DNA of 64,000 nt from Chamaecyparis obtusa (GCA_027943335.1 BSBK01007731.1:124001-188000), one strand, 5' to 3'; counted from the stretch's first letter, positions 1-13,319 are shown. Notes: generated by a model from the letters alone, not told the origin. Numbers and translations: made by a program.

Positions 1-2008
1 TGGCTATCGCATGATTGCATAGCCTAGTTTTTGGCTATGTGATCATGCAACCACTTACCATGTGTTCTTGGGCTCATTGGTGGAAAGGGGTGTGGTCCTA
101 GTAGTAGGTGGTGATGTGGTGGCTTTTGGTTGGCTATCGCATGATCTCATAGCCCATTCTTTGGCTATGCGATCATGCGACCGATCAACACGTGTCCTTG
201 GGGCCTGGCAAGAAGTGGTAATATGGCATCCATGGTGGTGACGTGCTGAGTTCTGATTGGTTTCTAGTGTGCCCGGTGGTAGGGGTTTGCGGTGGGACCC
301 TTGTTTTCAATGCTTGAGTGTATTTGACTTTGGCAGTGAGTGCTGACGGTTTGTCACATGTTCGCATAGCTTGTCCCCGAGCTATGTGATCATGCGACCA
401 AGCATAGGGTGAGGTCAGTTTCCTATGTTGGATAAGGTTATTAACTGCACGGTGGCGTGACTAAGTAGGAGGTTAAGTTGTGAAGCCCGCAGGCGGAGAT
501 CGATCAGACAGTGGGGATATAAAGTTGATAAAGGTTTAAATTTTGAATGTCGATTTACTGCTGGTGCCAAAGAAATAACTGTTGGATTTTGAATTCAAAT
601 TTGCTGAAGGGTTTGCAGCGACAGGTAGTACTTGAATTTATGGTTTCCATGATGATTTTTGATTGGTTTGGTGGTGCCAGTGGCTGCAAAGTGGTCTACA
701 GGCCTGTTACTTGATTTGCAGAGACTTTTGTGCCATATGAAGGACTATTTTATGCTCGACAGGCTATTTGCAGGTGGCTGATTTGTACTGGTTTTCATGG
801 TTTTGCTTGGTTTTTTTTTACTGATTGTCATAATTGTAAGATCTGTTTGAGATCTCTTTCTCCAGGCTTCTTGTATTTCCTGCCCCTGCAGTAAATTTTT
901 TGACTCTTTGAGTTGGTTGGGTGGTTGAAACATTGACCCTAGCTGTCCCAAGCTTGTTGCATTCTCCTGGAGAATTCCAAGGTAGCTAGTGGTATAAAGT
1001 GTTGATTTTTTTTGACTTATTGAGGGTTCTAAATTTTGTCAGTTCCAGTGAAGGGTTTTGTTCTGCAGATTTCTCCTTCTCTCTACATATAGAGTGTTCC
1101 TCTTTCTCTGGTTGGCTCAGAGAATACAATACATATTGTAACAGATTTGTCTTATGTGAGGATTTAATATATTTTTACTATTACCAAACTATCTCCATTT
1201 GAATTTTGAGTCCATTAGTCATACATTAATGGTGTTTGATTTGTCTACTTGTATTGCCTATGTGTTTGCAAGTGGAGTTGTCTTCGTAGAGATAACTGGT
1301 TCAGGGTTAATGTTTATGTATGTATGAGTTGAAGTGTTAAGGATATTTCATGCTTGTCTTCCAGTGGATGCTAGTTAATGTATTATCTATTTATAGGTCT
1401 CTTCTAAGGGGAGGGTTAAAATCCTTTGAGTGGATAATAACATACTTAAATACACAGGTGGGTGCTAAGTTGAGGTTTGGTCATGGTGTGTGATTGATGT
1501 CAGGCATCAACGCATTGGGTATATTATTTTCTTGTTTCATAGCCATCCCTTGCAATATTGTATTTGACTCTATGGCCCATTGGATAAGACATTGGTCTAT
1601 CAGAGACTTAGGGCATCTTAGGGGACCTTTCAATCCATTTAAAATCTTTTCCCTTCAGCTCCACCCTTTCCCTTTCTTGTTGTTAGGATAGGTCTCTGGC
1701 TTTTAGTCTCATTCCATGCAAGTAGGGCTATTGCATGAGGCTTTCTATCATTGGGGTACAGGATACCTATAGGAGATTGATTGCTATTCCACATTAATCT
1801 ATCTGTACGCCTTTGGTTTGTCATGAGGTGTCTTGAATGTGCAGATAAGGCAATACCCACCTGAATGAATGTGGAGCTTAAAGAAGGAGGATTTCTCTCT
1901 ATCCTCATCAATTGGTTTGTTTTTCTTGAAAAAACTTGAGTGCCTAACCCATGTTTCTAGCCCAACCATTTGATTCAAGTTTGGTCCTGCAAGGAAAAGA
2001 CACCAACA
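1..2008 (+). mobile_element. Partial long LTR (3' LTR or solo LTR), related to the 34.5/44.4-kb LTR family
   Basis: This stretch aligns in order, with clear divergence, to the 2409-bp LTRs at 34545 and 44416. Shared landmarks are the hairpin-forming GGCTATCGCATGAT block (2-55), the 'ggtggggatataaagttgat'-like block near 510-530, the 'GGTATAAA' box near 991, the 'gagggttctaaattttgt' block near 1022, and the purine-rich stretch near 1850-1910. It ends in CACCAACA, matching the CAAGCAACA end of the other LTRs, and no gag or pol follows, so it is a right-hand or solo LTR cut by the window start. Short open frames inside (for example 185-367 and 1639-1911, minus strand) have no coding features. 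The target duplication cannot be tested because the left end is missing. Confidence 0.75.
991..1000 (+). promoter_or_regulatory. TATA box of the partial LTR
   Basis: GGTATAAAG lies at the position equivalent to the GGTATAAAT boxes at 36171 and 46042 in the related LTRs. Its conservation in three diverged copies suggests it is the core promoter of the retrotransposon. Confidence 0.5.
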
Positions 2009-4827
2009 GAAAGAACTAGGCTATTGTTGCAAGAAAGTAAAACACATAGCTGAATAAACAAAACTGATGCAAACAACCATAAGTTTAACTTCATCCTATT
2101 ATATCATTCCAAAGCATGTACTATGACAATCACTGCATGTGCTACAGGAAAAAATACATGTATAATATTGTAGGAGAAAGTAGTGAAGCTACTTCAAATA
2201 CTAAAAAAAGTTAAACTACTTACTCTACTCTAATCTATTCCACCTCCGAAGTGGGCCCCCTTGGTTGGTTTCTATCAACTACAAACATAGAAGATAATTC
2301 AAAATTACTCCTTCATTTTGAATATTGAGAAAATGGATTACATCAAAATAGTGCATAGAACCAAAGAGTAACTTGCTTCTTAATATAACAGTAATACAAT
2401 GAGTTTTCTAACTAGATTTGGAACAATCATATCCCTATATATAGAGGATTGACATTTGAACATTGAGATAAGGTTTGATTGATTCATCTGTGAAGAAAGG
2501 ACAAAACTTCAGTCCATAATGGAATATCATAAAGACTAAACAACCATTTCAACAGAATATTGATTCTACAGGAGATTTAGCATGGTCATGCCCCTATATT
2601 CCCTGAGACATTTATTCCTACAATACTACACGCATGTCCCATAGTTGTCTTAATGATTCTTCTTATCATGCCCTAAACATCATTACTTCCTCGTGAATGC
2701 TACCGATTTACTCTCAAGTCATTCCTTCTATCTTGGCAGATTAGTAGGGTATGCATGTATATTCAAGTTTTCAACTTAGTAAATTATTTCATCCAAATAT
2801 TAAGACATACATTAAAATAATTATATGAAATACTATAGTGTGTGTGTGTGTGTGTGTGTGTAGCAAGGTGTGTGTACTATTTTCTACCCATAAGTTCTTG
2901 GATTTGTCTGCACTTTTAGTATGTATACAAATTCAAGCACTTAAAAAGTCACACAAATATTTTGGGAATGTATAGGAATAGAGCATAAAAACAACATAAA
3001 ACAAAGACAAATTCTAGTCTCATTAGTCCTGAGAAAGGTATTTTGAAAAAGTAGTTTTTAAACATGCCTACTAAAAATCAATTTCTACCATGTGGGTATT
3101 GAAATAAATTACATATTTGAAAAACACACCAAGTACTACATTTTCTATTATTGAAGTTCTCTAAGATTCAATCTTTAAGTGCCTCAATTTTTCACATCAA
3201 TTGATAGAAAATTTAAACAATAGGGAAAAAAAATCAATTTTTTTTCCAAAAGTTGGACACAACATCTTATAGCTACTCAATCTTGCAATCTATCTTCAAA
3301 GACCTACAACCTCCTTGTATTGGCTCAAATTTTAGTGATTTAACTTTTAATCATCTACCTTATTTTACTATGCCAATTGCATCCTCCTTAGACTTATGCA
3401 ATAATAGATACAATTGGTGAGTTCAAATCTTTTGAGATCAACACTCCCATAGATTCTTCAGGAGTGATACCAAAATGACAAAAATGTAGAGCACACACCA
3501 GATTTTAAGAAGATAAAAGATGTCGAGGGTGTCTCCTTCAAACTATTTTCACTACACTTACTCTCAATTAATTGACAATATTTGGCCAAATACATAATAT
3601 GGACATATTCTATCTTGGCCTCTCTCATACTTGTACTCTACCTCTCTATGCGTCTACTACTACCTAAATATAACTTCAGAAACAAAATAGACTTTTTTTA
3701 GAACCTAAAACATTTCTAAATAATCCTAAAGTCTTGCTATGAGTCATTGCTAGAATCTCAAAAGTCTATAATTGTATAACAAAGTAGATTCATTCTAACC
3801 AACTCTATCCATCTAGAGCTATGAATCATCCTCTTGAAAAATTATATGTCAACTTAGAAAACACAATTATTTGCATAAAAAAATTAGAGTTCCTAATCAA
3901 ATATCAAGAACCCTCTTTTAAATATTTTCCCTCCAAAAGCATGATGACTTGGAAGGTGGGATGTTGCTACATCCAATTGACCAATTAATTATTATTCAAT
4001 GAACTTATCTCTAAACAAAATGATTTGTTGATTTCAATTGTTTAAGCATATGAATTATGAAAAGAAATTCATGTTAGTATAAAATGGAACATCTATCTAA
4101 GGCACATAAGGAGGGAAATATATACAATCTGCGATGAATTAGATTGACCCAACAATTTAGAGAAAGACAATCATGGGGTATACAAACTTTTTGTTCTAAT
4201 ACAATGATTGACTAAGAAAAGCGGGATACTATCAAAGATTGTTGAAGATAAAAATTTCAATGATAAGATTCAAAAGATTGATTTTTATTTAATTGTATAT
4301 AAATCAATATTTTTATGCAATATCTATAAATAAATTAATATAATTTGATTGGAATCTTATATTAATAGCTTTTTTTGTTATAATTGTTTTTGTAAACAAT
4401 ATATAAGTAAACCACACAATCTCTAATTATTAAAAAAAACTTAAAATAAAATTTAAACAAAAAATGTATCTACAAGTTACAAATGATAAAGAAAAAATTA
4501 TATAATATTATAATTAAAATATAATATCTTACAAATTACCAATTGTACTCTAACAATTGAATTTATAATTAGATTGCAAGGGAGTCTCATACCAAGTGTA
4601 TTATTTTTGTTTCCATGTAAAATGACGAGTAATCAAATGAAAGTGCTTACATAAATGTTAGAGATTATCTAAACAACACAATGCATTTTATATACCTATG
4701 AACTGAGCCACAAAATGAATTGTTGTGTGATGATGTGACACTAAAATATTAAAATCAATGTCAGATGGTCAAGTAAGTTTACAAATGTGAGAAAACCAAA
4801 TCCATTCCCATATTCTCTCATTCCTCT

Positions 4828-4828
<1 letters not shown>
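2009..4828. other. AT-rich spacer, no gene seen
   Basis: Open frames are short and lack coding features in all six frames. The composition is AT-rich with homopolymer runs. I recognise no transposon domain, RNA gene or exon here. Apart from the GT microsatellite at 2838, I see nothing to annotate. Confidence 0.6.
2838..2861. repeat. (GT)12 microsatellite
   Basis: Twelve uninterrupted GT dinucleotides are read directly from the sequence. Confidence 0.95.
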
Positions 4829-4912
<84 letters not shown>

Positions 4913-4915
4913 TTG

Positions 4916-5004
<89 letters not shown>
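4829..5004. repeat. Compound (TTG)n(ATT)n microsatellite
   Basis: About 90 bp of TTG units with one TTTTTG interruption pass directly into about 84 bp of ATT units. Open frames across it (poly-Leu on the plus strand, poly-Asn on the minus strand) are artefacts of the triplet repeat. The shared TT core suggests that a G-to-A change in one unit seeded the second block. Confidence 0.95.
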
Positions 5005-5390
5005 TCTTTGAAGTATGAATGGATTTGCAGAATTTATATATGAACTATCACTGGGAAGGATCCTTTCATTACCAGTATCTATTAATTTGTTCATAAATAA
5101 ATGAGTTCTAATGTTGTTGGAATCTTCAAAATATATCACCGAATGCTTGAAGATGGTTTTGATGAATTGACGACCATTTGAAATATCTTAGAGGAGGAAA
5201 AATATGAAGAATAGGGTGTGTAATGAAATTTTGATTTTATAGGTGCACCGAAATTTCGTAATAGAAAGCTTTGGATTTTGAAGAGCATTTGGTAAGAAAG
5301 TGAAATTGTAGCATTATATAGATCTGAACTTTTTGGTTATATTGTTTTGAATAATTTGATTGTTATTGTGGGTTGTGATACTATTTTCTT
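5005..5390. other. AT-rich spacer flanking the LINE 3' end
   Basis: No coding or RNA feature is visible. A short T run at about 5392-5398 marks where the minus-strand LINE tail appears to end. Confidence 0.5.
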
Positions 5391-8012
5391 ATTTTTTTAA
5401 GAGGTTTGGGTTTAAGCTAAAAGAGAGGTAACAATTTATTGAATTACAAAGAGATAAAAAAACAAAAGAGCTTAACCAAAATCTTTGAAGAACCCTATCC
5501 CAATCAACATGTTAATAAAAAAACATGAGCTAAATCAGGGGCAATTGTCTGCTATCAACAATATTCTAGTCATACATGTGAATTGAAACCCATTTAGCTA
5601 GGCAATAGACAACATCAATCCAATCTCCAGGGATGTGTGTAAAAATGACAGAGTCTTGAGATCCCTTCTTAATTAGAGAATCTAATTAAAAACTAAAGCC
5701 AAGAACTATCTAACATCCCCAATCTCTTGCTTAGTTAGAAAATTCACAACCACCTGAGAATCACTATCACAAATAATCTTGCGCCAACCATGCATTCAAC
5801 ATTTCTCCACAACAAACAAGATGGATCGAGCCTCCATGCAATTATTAGTATAAGATACCTTATACATAGAGAAAATAAATTTTACTACCAACTCTCTCAA
5901 TGCCTAAAGGTACTGGATTCTCTCAACAAGAACTACAAGTGTTGATTTTGATAACTCCAACCAGAGGATGAGTCCAATGCCCCTCACGATTGACATGCCC
6001 CAAAGGCTGTCTAGTCATACTACTATAATACTAACCAACAACCACTAGAATCCCTCCCTAAAGAGAAAAATTCAAGCGATTACATATAAAAATATCTCCA
6101 TGATCCATACCTCCATTCAAATAACACTTAGCTAGAGTTGTCTCACAAATAGAATGGAAAATTTTTCACCATAGATCATGCATGACCCCAATCTTAACAT
6201 CATGAAAGATTTTCCTATTCTAATCCAACTAGACATATAAAAGAATAAAGGAAGGACCAACAACCCAAGAAACCTGAATAAAAATAAGATTTAGAAAGGG
6301 AATGCCCCACACAACCCAAGAACTCAAAAAAAGAAGAAACATGCCAATAGGGGTGGTCCCAATAATTCCACTAGAAGTACCATATTCATTTAAAAAAAGA
6401 GCATAGACAAAAAATATGAAGAATAAACTCCTCACCATTATAGCATAAAACACATATCAAGAGACCCTAAAATCCATGCTTGCAAAGATTATCCTAGGTA
6501 AGAAAATGATTGTGAACCACCAACCACACAAAAAAATTACACTTGGACCAGGAAAATTTATTCCAAACTTGCTTCCATCAAGGCACCTAAACATCTCCGA
6601 ACAACTATCTACTAAGATCCAGGTACTCTATATAAATAGAGTATTTTTTAGATGACGCACCACTCCAAGCCAAATCATTAGGTCCCATCAAGGATTTGGA
6701 CTCCCTAAAAGCCAAAATTTGAGTAAGCTTGAGTTGATCTCTCTAGGAACCTTGGTATCCAATTAGAAGAATTCTTCCACCTATATCCAACAAAAATGCC
6801 CAAATTATAAACTATCTTATAATGTGCCACCTTATCCCAACTAGAAATAAGAAAACAATCACTGAGATCCTACACATGCAAGTACATGAAAAAAAGAGGA
6901 GGATTTCCATCCTAAGAATCAGACCAAAATATAGCCACAAAGCCTCTATTATATATCTAGAAAAGACCTCTCTTAATGAATTGAGTAGTAGTCTTAAGAG
7001 TATGATAAATAATAGAATCACTCCCCTCCAGTGGAAGCCTATAAATAATGATAGGAACACCACCACCAATAAAGATTAGCAACAAGAAATTTTCCCCTCA
7101 AGATAGAAGAGAAGAGACCAAGACCTTCCTCCTTGAGCCTACAGACTATATTAAAACTAATTAAACTCCATTTAGAGTTTTGTAAATTACCACTCCAAAG
7201 AAATTTTCATGAGAGAACATCAACCTCCTTAAGAAAATACATAGGAGCCACCTGAACCACACTTTTATAAATAGGGAGAGCTTGAATTATAGATTGTAGA
7301 ATAATTACCTGAGTATTTGTAGAAATCCATCTATAAGATCAATTATTAACATGGTCCCATTTCTTATCAAGAAAGTATTTCTAAAATATTCTTAGCTTCC
7401 TAACCACAACAATAGGAATGTCTAGGTAAATCAATGGGAGTGACCTAATATAAAATATCAGGATGTTAACGATCCTCCTTCGAATAGGCTTTGGAGTATT
7501 AAAAAAATATACACAAGATTTATGTTCATTAATTTTCTAACTTGACACAACCAAATAAATGTCCAATATTTGCTGAAAGGCCTCAACTTCTTGAATCCAA
7601 GCAATTCTAATAAGAGAAGCATCAACAAAAAATTGAAGATTAGAAAGAGTAGGCAACCAATTATCCCACGACCAACCATGAACCAAATTTTGAGATACTT
7701 GAGATTTAATAAATCTATTAAGGCCTCTGAAATAATAATACACAGATAGGGAGAGAGAGGGTCTCCTTGGTGAAGACCCCTAAAGGAACCAAATAAAATA
7801 GAAGGCTCACCATTAATAACAATAGAGAATGATGTGGATGTAACACAACTCATAGTCTAAATCACCCATTTTGGACTAAAGCCAAAGGCTAAAATAATAT
7901 TTCATAGAAAACCCCATTTAACTCTATCATAAGCCTTAGTCATATCCACTTTTATGAACATAGATCTCTTAGTAGAAATAATTATAGAGTGCATAGCCTC
8001 GGTAGAAATAAC
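5391..8012 (-). pseudogene. LINE-1-type retrotransposon, 3' part: RT C-terminal half, linker and RNase H (broken)
   Basis: Read on the minus strand, this is the 3' half of a plant L1-like LINE. Near 7900-7950 there is an RT motif of the type DMTKAYDRVKW. At about 7740-7790 there is HQGDPLSPY, the usual LINE (R)QGDPLSPYLF block. The catalytic box near 7610-7640 reads QFFVDAS where QFADD is expected, so the second aspartate is lost. Near 5960-6000 a 'PLVGVIKINT' segment and near 5740-5850 'TNNCMEARSIL' and 'CDSDSQVVV' resemble the C-terminal RNase H of plant LINEs. Several stops and frame changes show it is dead. The 3' end is placed at the short A run (T on the plus strand) near 5392. It continues at 9497 after the insertion at 8013. 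Confidence 0.8.
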
Positions 8013-9491
8013 TGTTAATATGATTTAGAACAATAGAGGGGGGGGTGAATTAATTGTTCTCAGGTCTAGATGTATAATTAAACTTTCAAACACTTCAGCA
8101 AACTCAAATCTAATAACCAACACTACTTGGCCATTACAGACTATATGCCAGAAACATAAAACAATGCATGCCACTATCCAACAATATTTAACTTGAAACA
8201 CACATAAATGTTCAATCGAAAACATTCACACAAGTATTAACACCAAGATTTATAGACAAAACCCAATTTGGGAAAAATCACTTTGTAACATGTTACTGAT
8301 ATATTCACTCTTCTGAAGTGAGCTCCATGAAAAGCCAACCCTGTTAAAGGTTTACAAACACACTGTTAGGTGTGACCCTATTAAACTATTTCAACCACCC
8401 TATTAGGAGTGTTCCTTTTTAGAGGAATTAAGTGCATCCCATTAGAATGAAACCTTGATTAAAGGATTTAAACAATGACTGTTAGGTCAACCTTGATTAA
8501 AGGATTTAGACTAATACAATGGTTAGAAAGTAGCAGTAGTTTCTGATCTAAAAACATGCAACTCACTTTGCAAATAATAGATCCAATTCTACACATATAT
8601 GCTGGCTTACTGACTATGTTCCATTTTCATCTCCATCACTGATCTTCTCAAAAATCCCTCAAGCAATCACAACTTTGATCAACTCCTTCACCTTCAGCCT
8701 TTTTGCTTTGTCAGTCAATAACATCAACAACTCTAACATCTTCTTTGTTCAACCTCTAGGTTTTCCTATATACGTCTTCAATATGTAGATCCATCTCTTG
8801 CCACTTAATCTCATCAGTAGATCTTAGGTTTAGGTCAGATTTATTGAATCCTTCCATCATTTATGTTCTTTGTCCATCCTTCTAGAAACATCTTCAATCT
8901 CTTTATTGAAATCACAATAAAATAGCTTACTGTGCATTAAATGCTTCATATAATTAATTAATAAAGTCAACACGATTTACATAATCCAAGAATTCAACAA
9001 TGTCGGCTAGGAATTTGAATTCTTCCTCATATGTAAATTACTGACACTTGGTCAATACTGTGCTCAACTTCTTGGTCATCTTTGTGTAACTCGACAATCT
9101 CTTCAAACTATTTCTCTCAACTAATTATGTCACTCGACAATAAACTAATGTTCAGTCAACACTCAATTTACTCGGCATATACTAGCTTGGTCAACACTAA
9201 TATCACTCGGCTTAAACTAGATTTCTTCACTTTTTCTCAGTTAAGCCTACTTGTTCAGTCTTGTTTTTACTTAGATAAACAATAAATTATCTTATCATTG
9301 TGCCATGTAATCAAGTACTCATTGAAGTATCAAATAACTCAACCTTTCTCTAGGTTCTATTGTTATTACTCGTACCCTAATCCTTTTCATCAATCAATAG
9401 ATATAGTACTTTCTTAGATAGCAATTGTCTTACTAGTTAAGGTTTGACATCAATGACAATACAACAATTGCTTCAATTGCAGTTTCCAACA
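8013..9491. mobile_element. Solo-LTR-like insertion (1479 bp) in the LINE RT
   Basis: The element begins TGTTAATATG and ends TTTCCAACA, the TG...CA termini of an LTR with short inverted ends (TGTT/AACA). It is flanked by identical 5-bp repeats ATAAC at 8008-8012 and 9492-9496. Removing it with one ATAAC copy brings the minus-strand LINE RT frame back together without a shift. It has a run of eight Gs near 8038-8045 and no gag or pol sequence, so a solo LTR left by LTR-LTR recombination is the simplest reading. A non-autonomous TG...CA element without coding sequence is the alternative. Orientation and family are unknown. Confidence 0.8.
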
Positions 9492-9496
9492 ATAAC

Positions 9497-12461
9497 TACC
9501 CCATCCAAGATTTTATTTCCTACAACAAAACCTCCTTGCTCATTTGAGATAACAATGGGAAGCCACATTTTAAGCCTCTTAGAGACCAACTTAGTAATCA
9601 ATTTTTAGACCACATTACACAAATTAATAGGCCAAAATAAATCCAGGTTATTGGCCCTACTCTTTTTCAAAATAATAACTTGGAAAGTAGAGATCAAGGA
9701 CCAGAGCATATGTTTTTTATTATATGATACTCGAACCACCTCTACCAAATCCTAAATAATAATATCCCAGAATTCCTAAAAAAAATTATATTAGAAAGAT
9801 ATCAAGATCATGATCTTTACCCTTATGAATACCAAAAATAACCTCCTCTAACTTAGCCATAAAAATTGGTTTCATGAGATAATCATTCATCATGTTGGTA
9901 ACTAGAGAGAAAATATAAGGTAAAATAATATTATCCACATTATCGATAGGGGGGAATCATTAGAGAAGAGAGAAGAATAGAATTGGGTAGCCTCCTAGAA
10001 CAAAGTTGGAAAATAAGTCAATTGAAGATTATATGAGTTAACCAAAGAGGAAATATAGCTCCTATACTGACAAAACTATATAGATTTTTGGAAAAGGGTA
10101 TTATTCCTATCCCCTTTGTAAAGCCAATCAATCTTGGCATTCTACTTCCAATAAATTTCCTCTCTAAGTTTCCATTCTTCTACATCTCTATAGGCATGAT
10201 CCTCCACTTCACCTAAAGCTTTAGAAAATCTAAGATCTTAGATCTACCTAGCAATAACTACTAGACACTCTTGATCACTCCTCTTCCTGGTATGGATATT
10301 AGTAAAGCATCCCTTATTCCATTTCTTGAGATTCCATTTAACATATTGTATTTTTTTAGTAAATGAATACATAGAAGTACCATAGGTAAATCCACCATCT
10401 CTCCACTAGTGAGCCATTAAGTCACAGAGAGAAGAATTCTAAAACTACATCAACTAGAACTTGAACAAAGGACTTTTGGGAATAATAATTCCAATAGACA
10501 CAAATTTTGATAGGCAAAAGATCAGAACCCCTCCAGTCCATAATTTCAGTAGAGGGAGTAAGATTTGCTACTAATATTGAAATAGGAGACCAAAAGTATA
10601 TATCCAAGTGCTCAGAGATTGGATCTTCACTAGCCCTTCTATTATTCTAAGAAAAGATTCCATTAATTGTCTTGATATCAAGATGATGAAAAAGATCCAT
10701 TTTTTCATGAAGAAGCTCACCAGAACACCCCAAATGAGAAAGCCCGCCTCTTTTCTACTCCAAACTTTAAACTAAGTTCAAATGTCATACTAAAATCCAA
10801 GGAAGGTGAGGATTACAATTTCTAATGTACCTTATATGTGACCAAAGCCCTATCTTTCCAAAGATATAAATAGGAGCATACACATTAATAATCAAAATCA
10901 TCTCACCAATATCTAGACTAGAGGCAACCATAGAAAGAGCTATGAAACTAGACATTCACCAGGAAGGACTAATTTTCCTTGGGTCCCAAAAGATAGCCAA
11001 AACTCTAGAGTTACCCACAAACCCAATACATTGACATTTTCCATAATACCAAATACTAGAAGCACATCAGGACATGGAAACTATAGAAAGATTAGTCTCT
11101 TGAATACAAAAGATATCTAAAGAATGATCACCCACTAACTCATGATTAGATTTTTGTCTAGGGATTCTATTAAACCCTCTAAAGAGAAACTTTCCTAAAA
11201 TGTTATTATAGAAAACCCAATGATAAAGGAGACCACTTACCCTTATCGGATACAAACACCTCCTTAACCAAGTTTTCCAAGACTATGTCATTGTGTTGTA
11301 GCGTTGTAGGAGCCACAAAAGATCTAGAATTGAGGCCAACAAGTGCCTCACTCTACTGTTGGACAACTATATATTGTTTCAAAACACTAGAGTCATGTAG
11401 AGGAATCCCCCCATTTGAGATAGTAGCACTAGATAAAACAGCTAGAGGAATGCCTTCTTCTAAGGCCATACCATTGAGAACTTCAAACAATTAAAAAATA
11501 TATCATATTGTCATTCTTTAAAGGATCTCTTTTGTTTGCACCCCTTAAGTCATGGCCTATCTCATTTATCAATGCTTTCCCTTTATCTGGATTATATATC
11601 TAAGTGTTCTCCTTACCCGAATAATCTATCTGAGCTTTCCCTTATCTCTAATATCCATCTGATAATTCCCCTTACCACAATTATCCATCTTTGGGCTTAT
11701 GGAAGAGGAAGACCCACTCAGATGCTCAACATAGCCCTAATTCCCCTTAGAAACCTGAGGGTAGTGTCTCTACAAATTTCCATACTCATTAAATATTCGA
11801 CACCAATAAGGAAGGGATTCATAATCTAATTGTTGCACCCATGAAGAAGAGCTGAGATAAATTTCAAAATAGGTTGGCAATGGACTATTTAAATCAATTT
11901 TAACACAAATTCAGGTATAAGAAATAACCTTTTTTTTAATCTAGGGATTCATGAGCGATCACAGATAACTTCCCAAGAAAAGTAACTATCTGGTGCATAA
12001 TGTCTTCTCTCTATAAATGTAAAGGAATTCTCGGTAAGAAAACCCAGAAAGGAACCATTGACGAAAGATGCTCCATATAGTTGAACCCCATATGCCAAGG
12101 TTTAACAAACAGACCCACATGATTATAAAAATACGAGCCTTCCTAAAAATTGATATCGATCAGACATGCAAGAAAAAGCAAAAAATAAATAGCTATTCCA
12201 AACCAACATAATGTCTATAAGTCCTACCACCTACCATGAATGAAAAATCCAAGCTTCGATAGCCAATAAAGAAATACAAATTCCTAGAAACTTATAGATC
12301 AGAGCATGTTTGGTCGAATACTTAACATCTTCCATAACTTCCTTCAGAGGAATGACAAGGATATGATGATCATGACTCCTCAGAAGACAACCATTAACTT
12401 TGTTTAACTTTGAACTCACCTCCACATAAAAAGATAAGCATTTGTGCATGCAACCCCATAG
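9497..12461 (-). pseudogene. LINE-1-type retrotransposon, middle part: ORF1 (DUF4283-like), endonuclease and RT N-terminal half (broken)
   Basis: On the minus strand from 12461 downwards, the first block has features of the ORF1 nucleic-acid-binding (DUF4283) domain: 'KHALIYKFLGICISL...EAWI' at about 12240-12330 and 'VPFWVFLPRIPLHL' at about 12010-12050. The endonuclease (exonuclease-endonuclease-phosphatase fold) follows at about 11260-10420, with DIFCIQET near 11090-11115, 'INVYAP' near 10880-10900 and, at the end, GSDLLPI where GSDHLPI is usual, so the catalytic His is replaced by Leu. The RT N-terminal part runs to 9497, where 'GNKILDGVV' matches the RT finger region. Many stops interrupt it. 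The 5' remainder of ORF1 lies at 29816, beyond the LTR array. Confidence 0.8.
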
Positions 12462-12466
12462 AAGAT
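12462..12466. other. Target-site duplication AAGAT, left copy
   Basis: AAGAT directly precedes the TGATGAAGGG end of the first 853-bp LTR and is repeated at 29811-29815 directly after the GCATCA end of the fourth LTR. A 5-bp duplication is typical of Ty3/gypsy integration. Confidence 0.85.
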
Positions 12467-13319
12467 TGATGAAGGGTGCTCCCCTTAATACCACAAGCAC
12501 ATAACAGAAATAGAGAAACAACAACAATAATATGCAAAAATAGAAAATTGGCTTCTTATTGTCTCCACAAATGTGGAATTACAAACTTTCAGAATTACAA
12601 TATGCAAAGCCACATGGGCATTCCCTTACAATATTCTGTAGGACAAAGCCTAGAATCAATATCCAGATCTACTACCCAGAACTGCCCTAGACAACACTAC
12701 GGGCCTTCTTTATATAGGCAATTTCCACCACTTGAGAAGGTTCTAGAAATTTAGCCCTTAGGGCCGACCAAACTTAGAATTATTTTATTTTACAATTTAT
12801 TACATCAAAGTCGGCTCAAAATGAGTTTTGAAACCCAAACAGAAATTTTGAAGAAAAATTATTTTCCACCATTTCAGGTGACCCAACTTCCGAAGACCAT
12901 AAGTCATCGCCCGTTGACCCGATTGGCTATTATAACCTCATTCTGGAAATGACACGAAGTGCTCTACAGGGTTGATCAGTGCATGGTGCTCATCACCCAA
13001 ATTTTCAACCTCATCCGGGGCCTCTAAAGCCTTCAAAATTGAGTTCGAAGTTTCCGTACCCTGCTGCCAATACCGAAAATCTTCAATATCTTCAAAACTA
13101 GACCTGATCTAGCCATGAAACTTTGCTGGCAGGCTGATATGATTGAGATGAACCTCCATATGTAAAATCAGACATTTCGAGATCGTAAGACCAACTTACT
13201 AAAAATAGCAAGTTTCCATAAATAGCAACTCTGCACAAGATAGTCCTTATTGAATACAAAAATAAAAATATTTTTGGGTGATGCAAGATTGCTCTTACAC
13301 CCAGGATGCTCCTGCATCA
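12467..13319 (-). repeat. LTR 1 of the array (3' LTR of unit 1)
   Basis: 853 bp. In element orientation it starts TGATGCAGGAGC and ends CCTTCATCA. It is closely similar to LTRs 2-4, with scattered mostly transition differences. Its outer end abuts the AAGAT duplication. LTR 1 shares some variants with LTR 4, such as ACATTTCGAGATCG near 13170 and AATAGAGAAAC near 12510, that differ in LTRs 2 and 3. Confidence 0.92.
12706..12717 (-). promoter_or_regulatory. TATA box in LTR 1
   Basis: On the minus strand the sequence reads CCTATATAAAGAAGG, a good plant TATA box, about 600 bp into the LTR (U3/R border). LTR 2 keeps TATATAAAG at 18197-18206. LTR 3 reads AATATAAAG and LTR 4 reads TATATGAAG at the equivalent place, so those two promoters look weakened. 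Confidence 0.55.

Noticed and set aside
4741..5139. 132-residue poly-Asn open frame, with a poly-Leu frame on the other strand
   Set aside because: Translation of the TTG/ATT microsatellite; no independent coding evidence.
5340..5400. Target duplication for the first LINE
   Set aside because: I compared the sequence beside the T run with the region around 30.15-30.3 kb and found no convincing match, so the LINE 5' end remains open.
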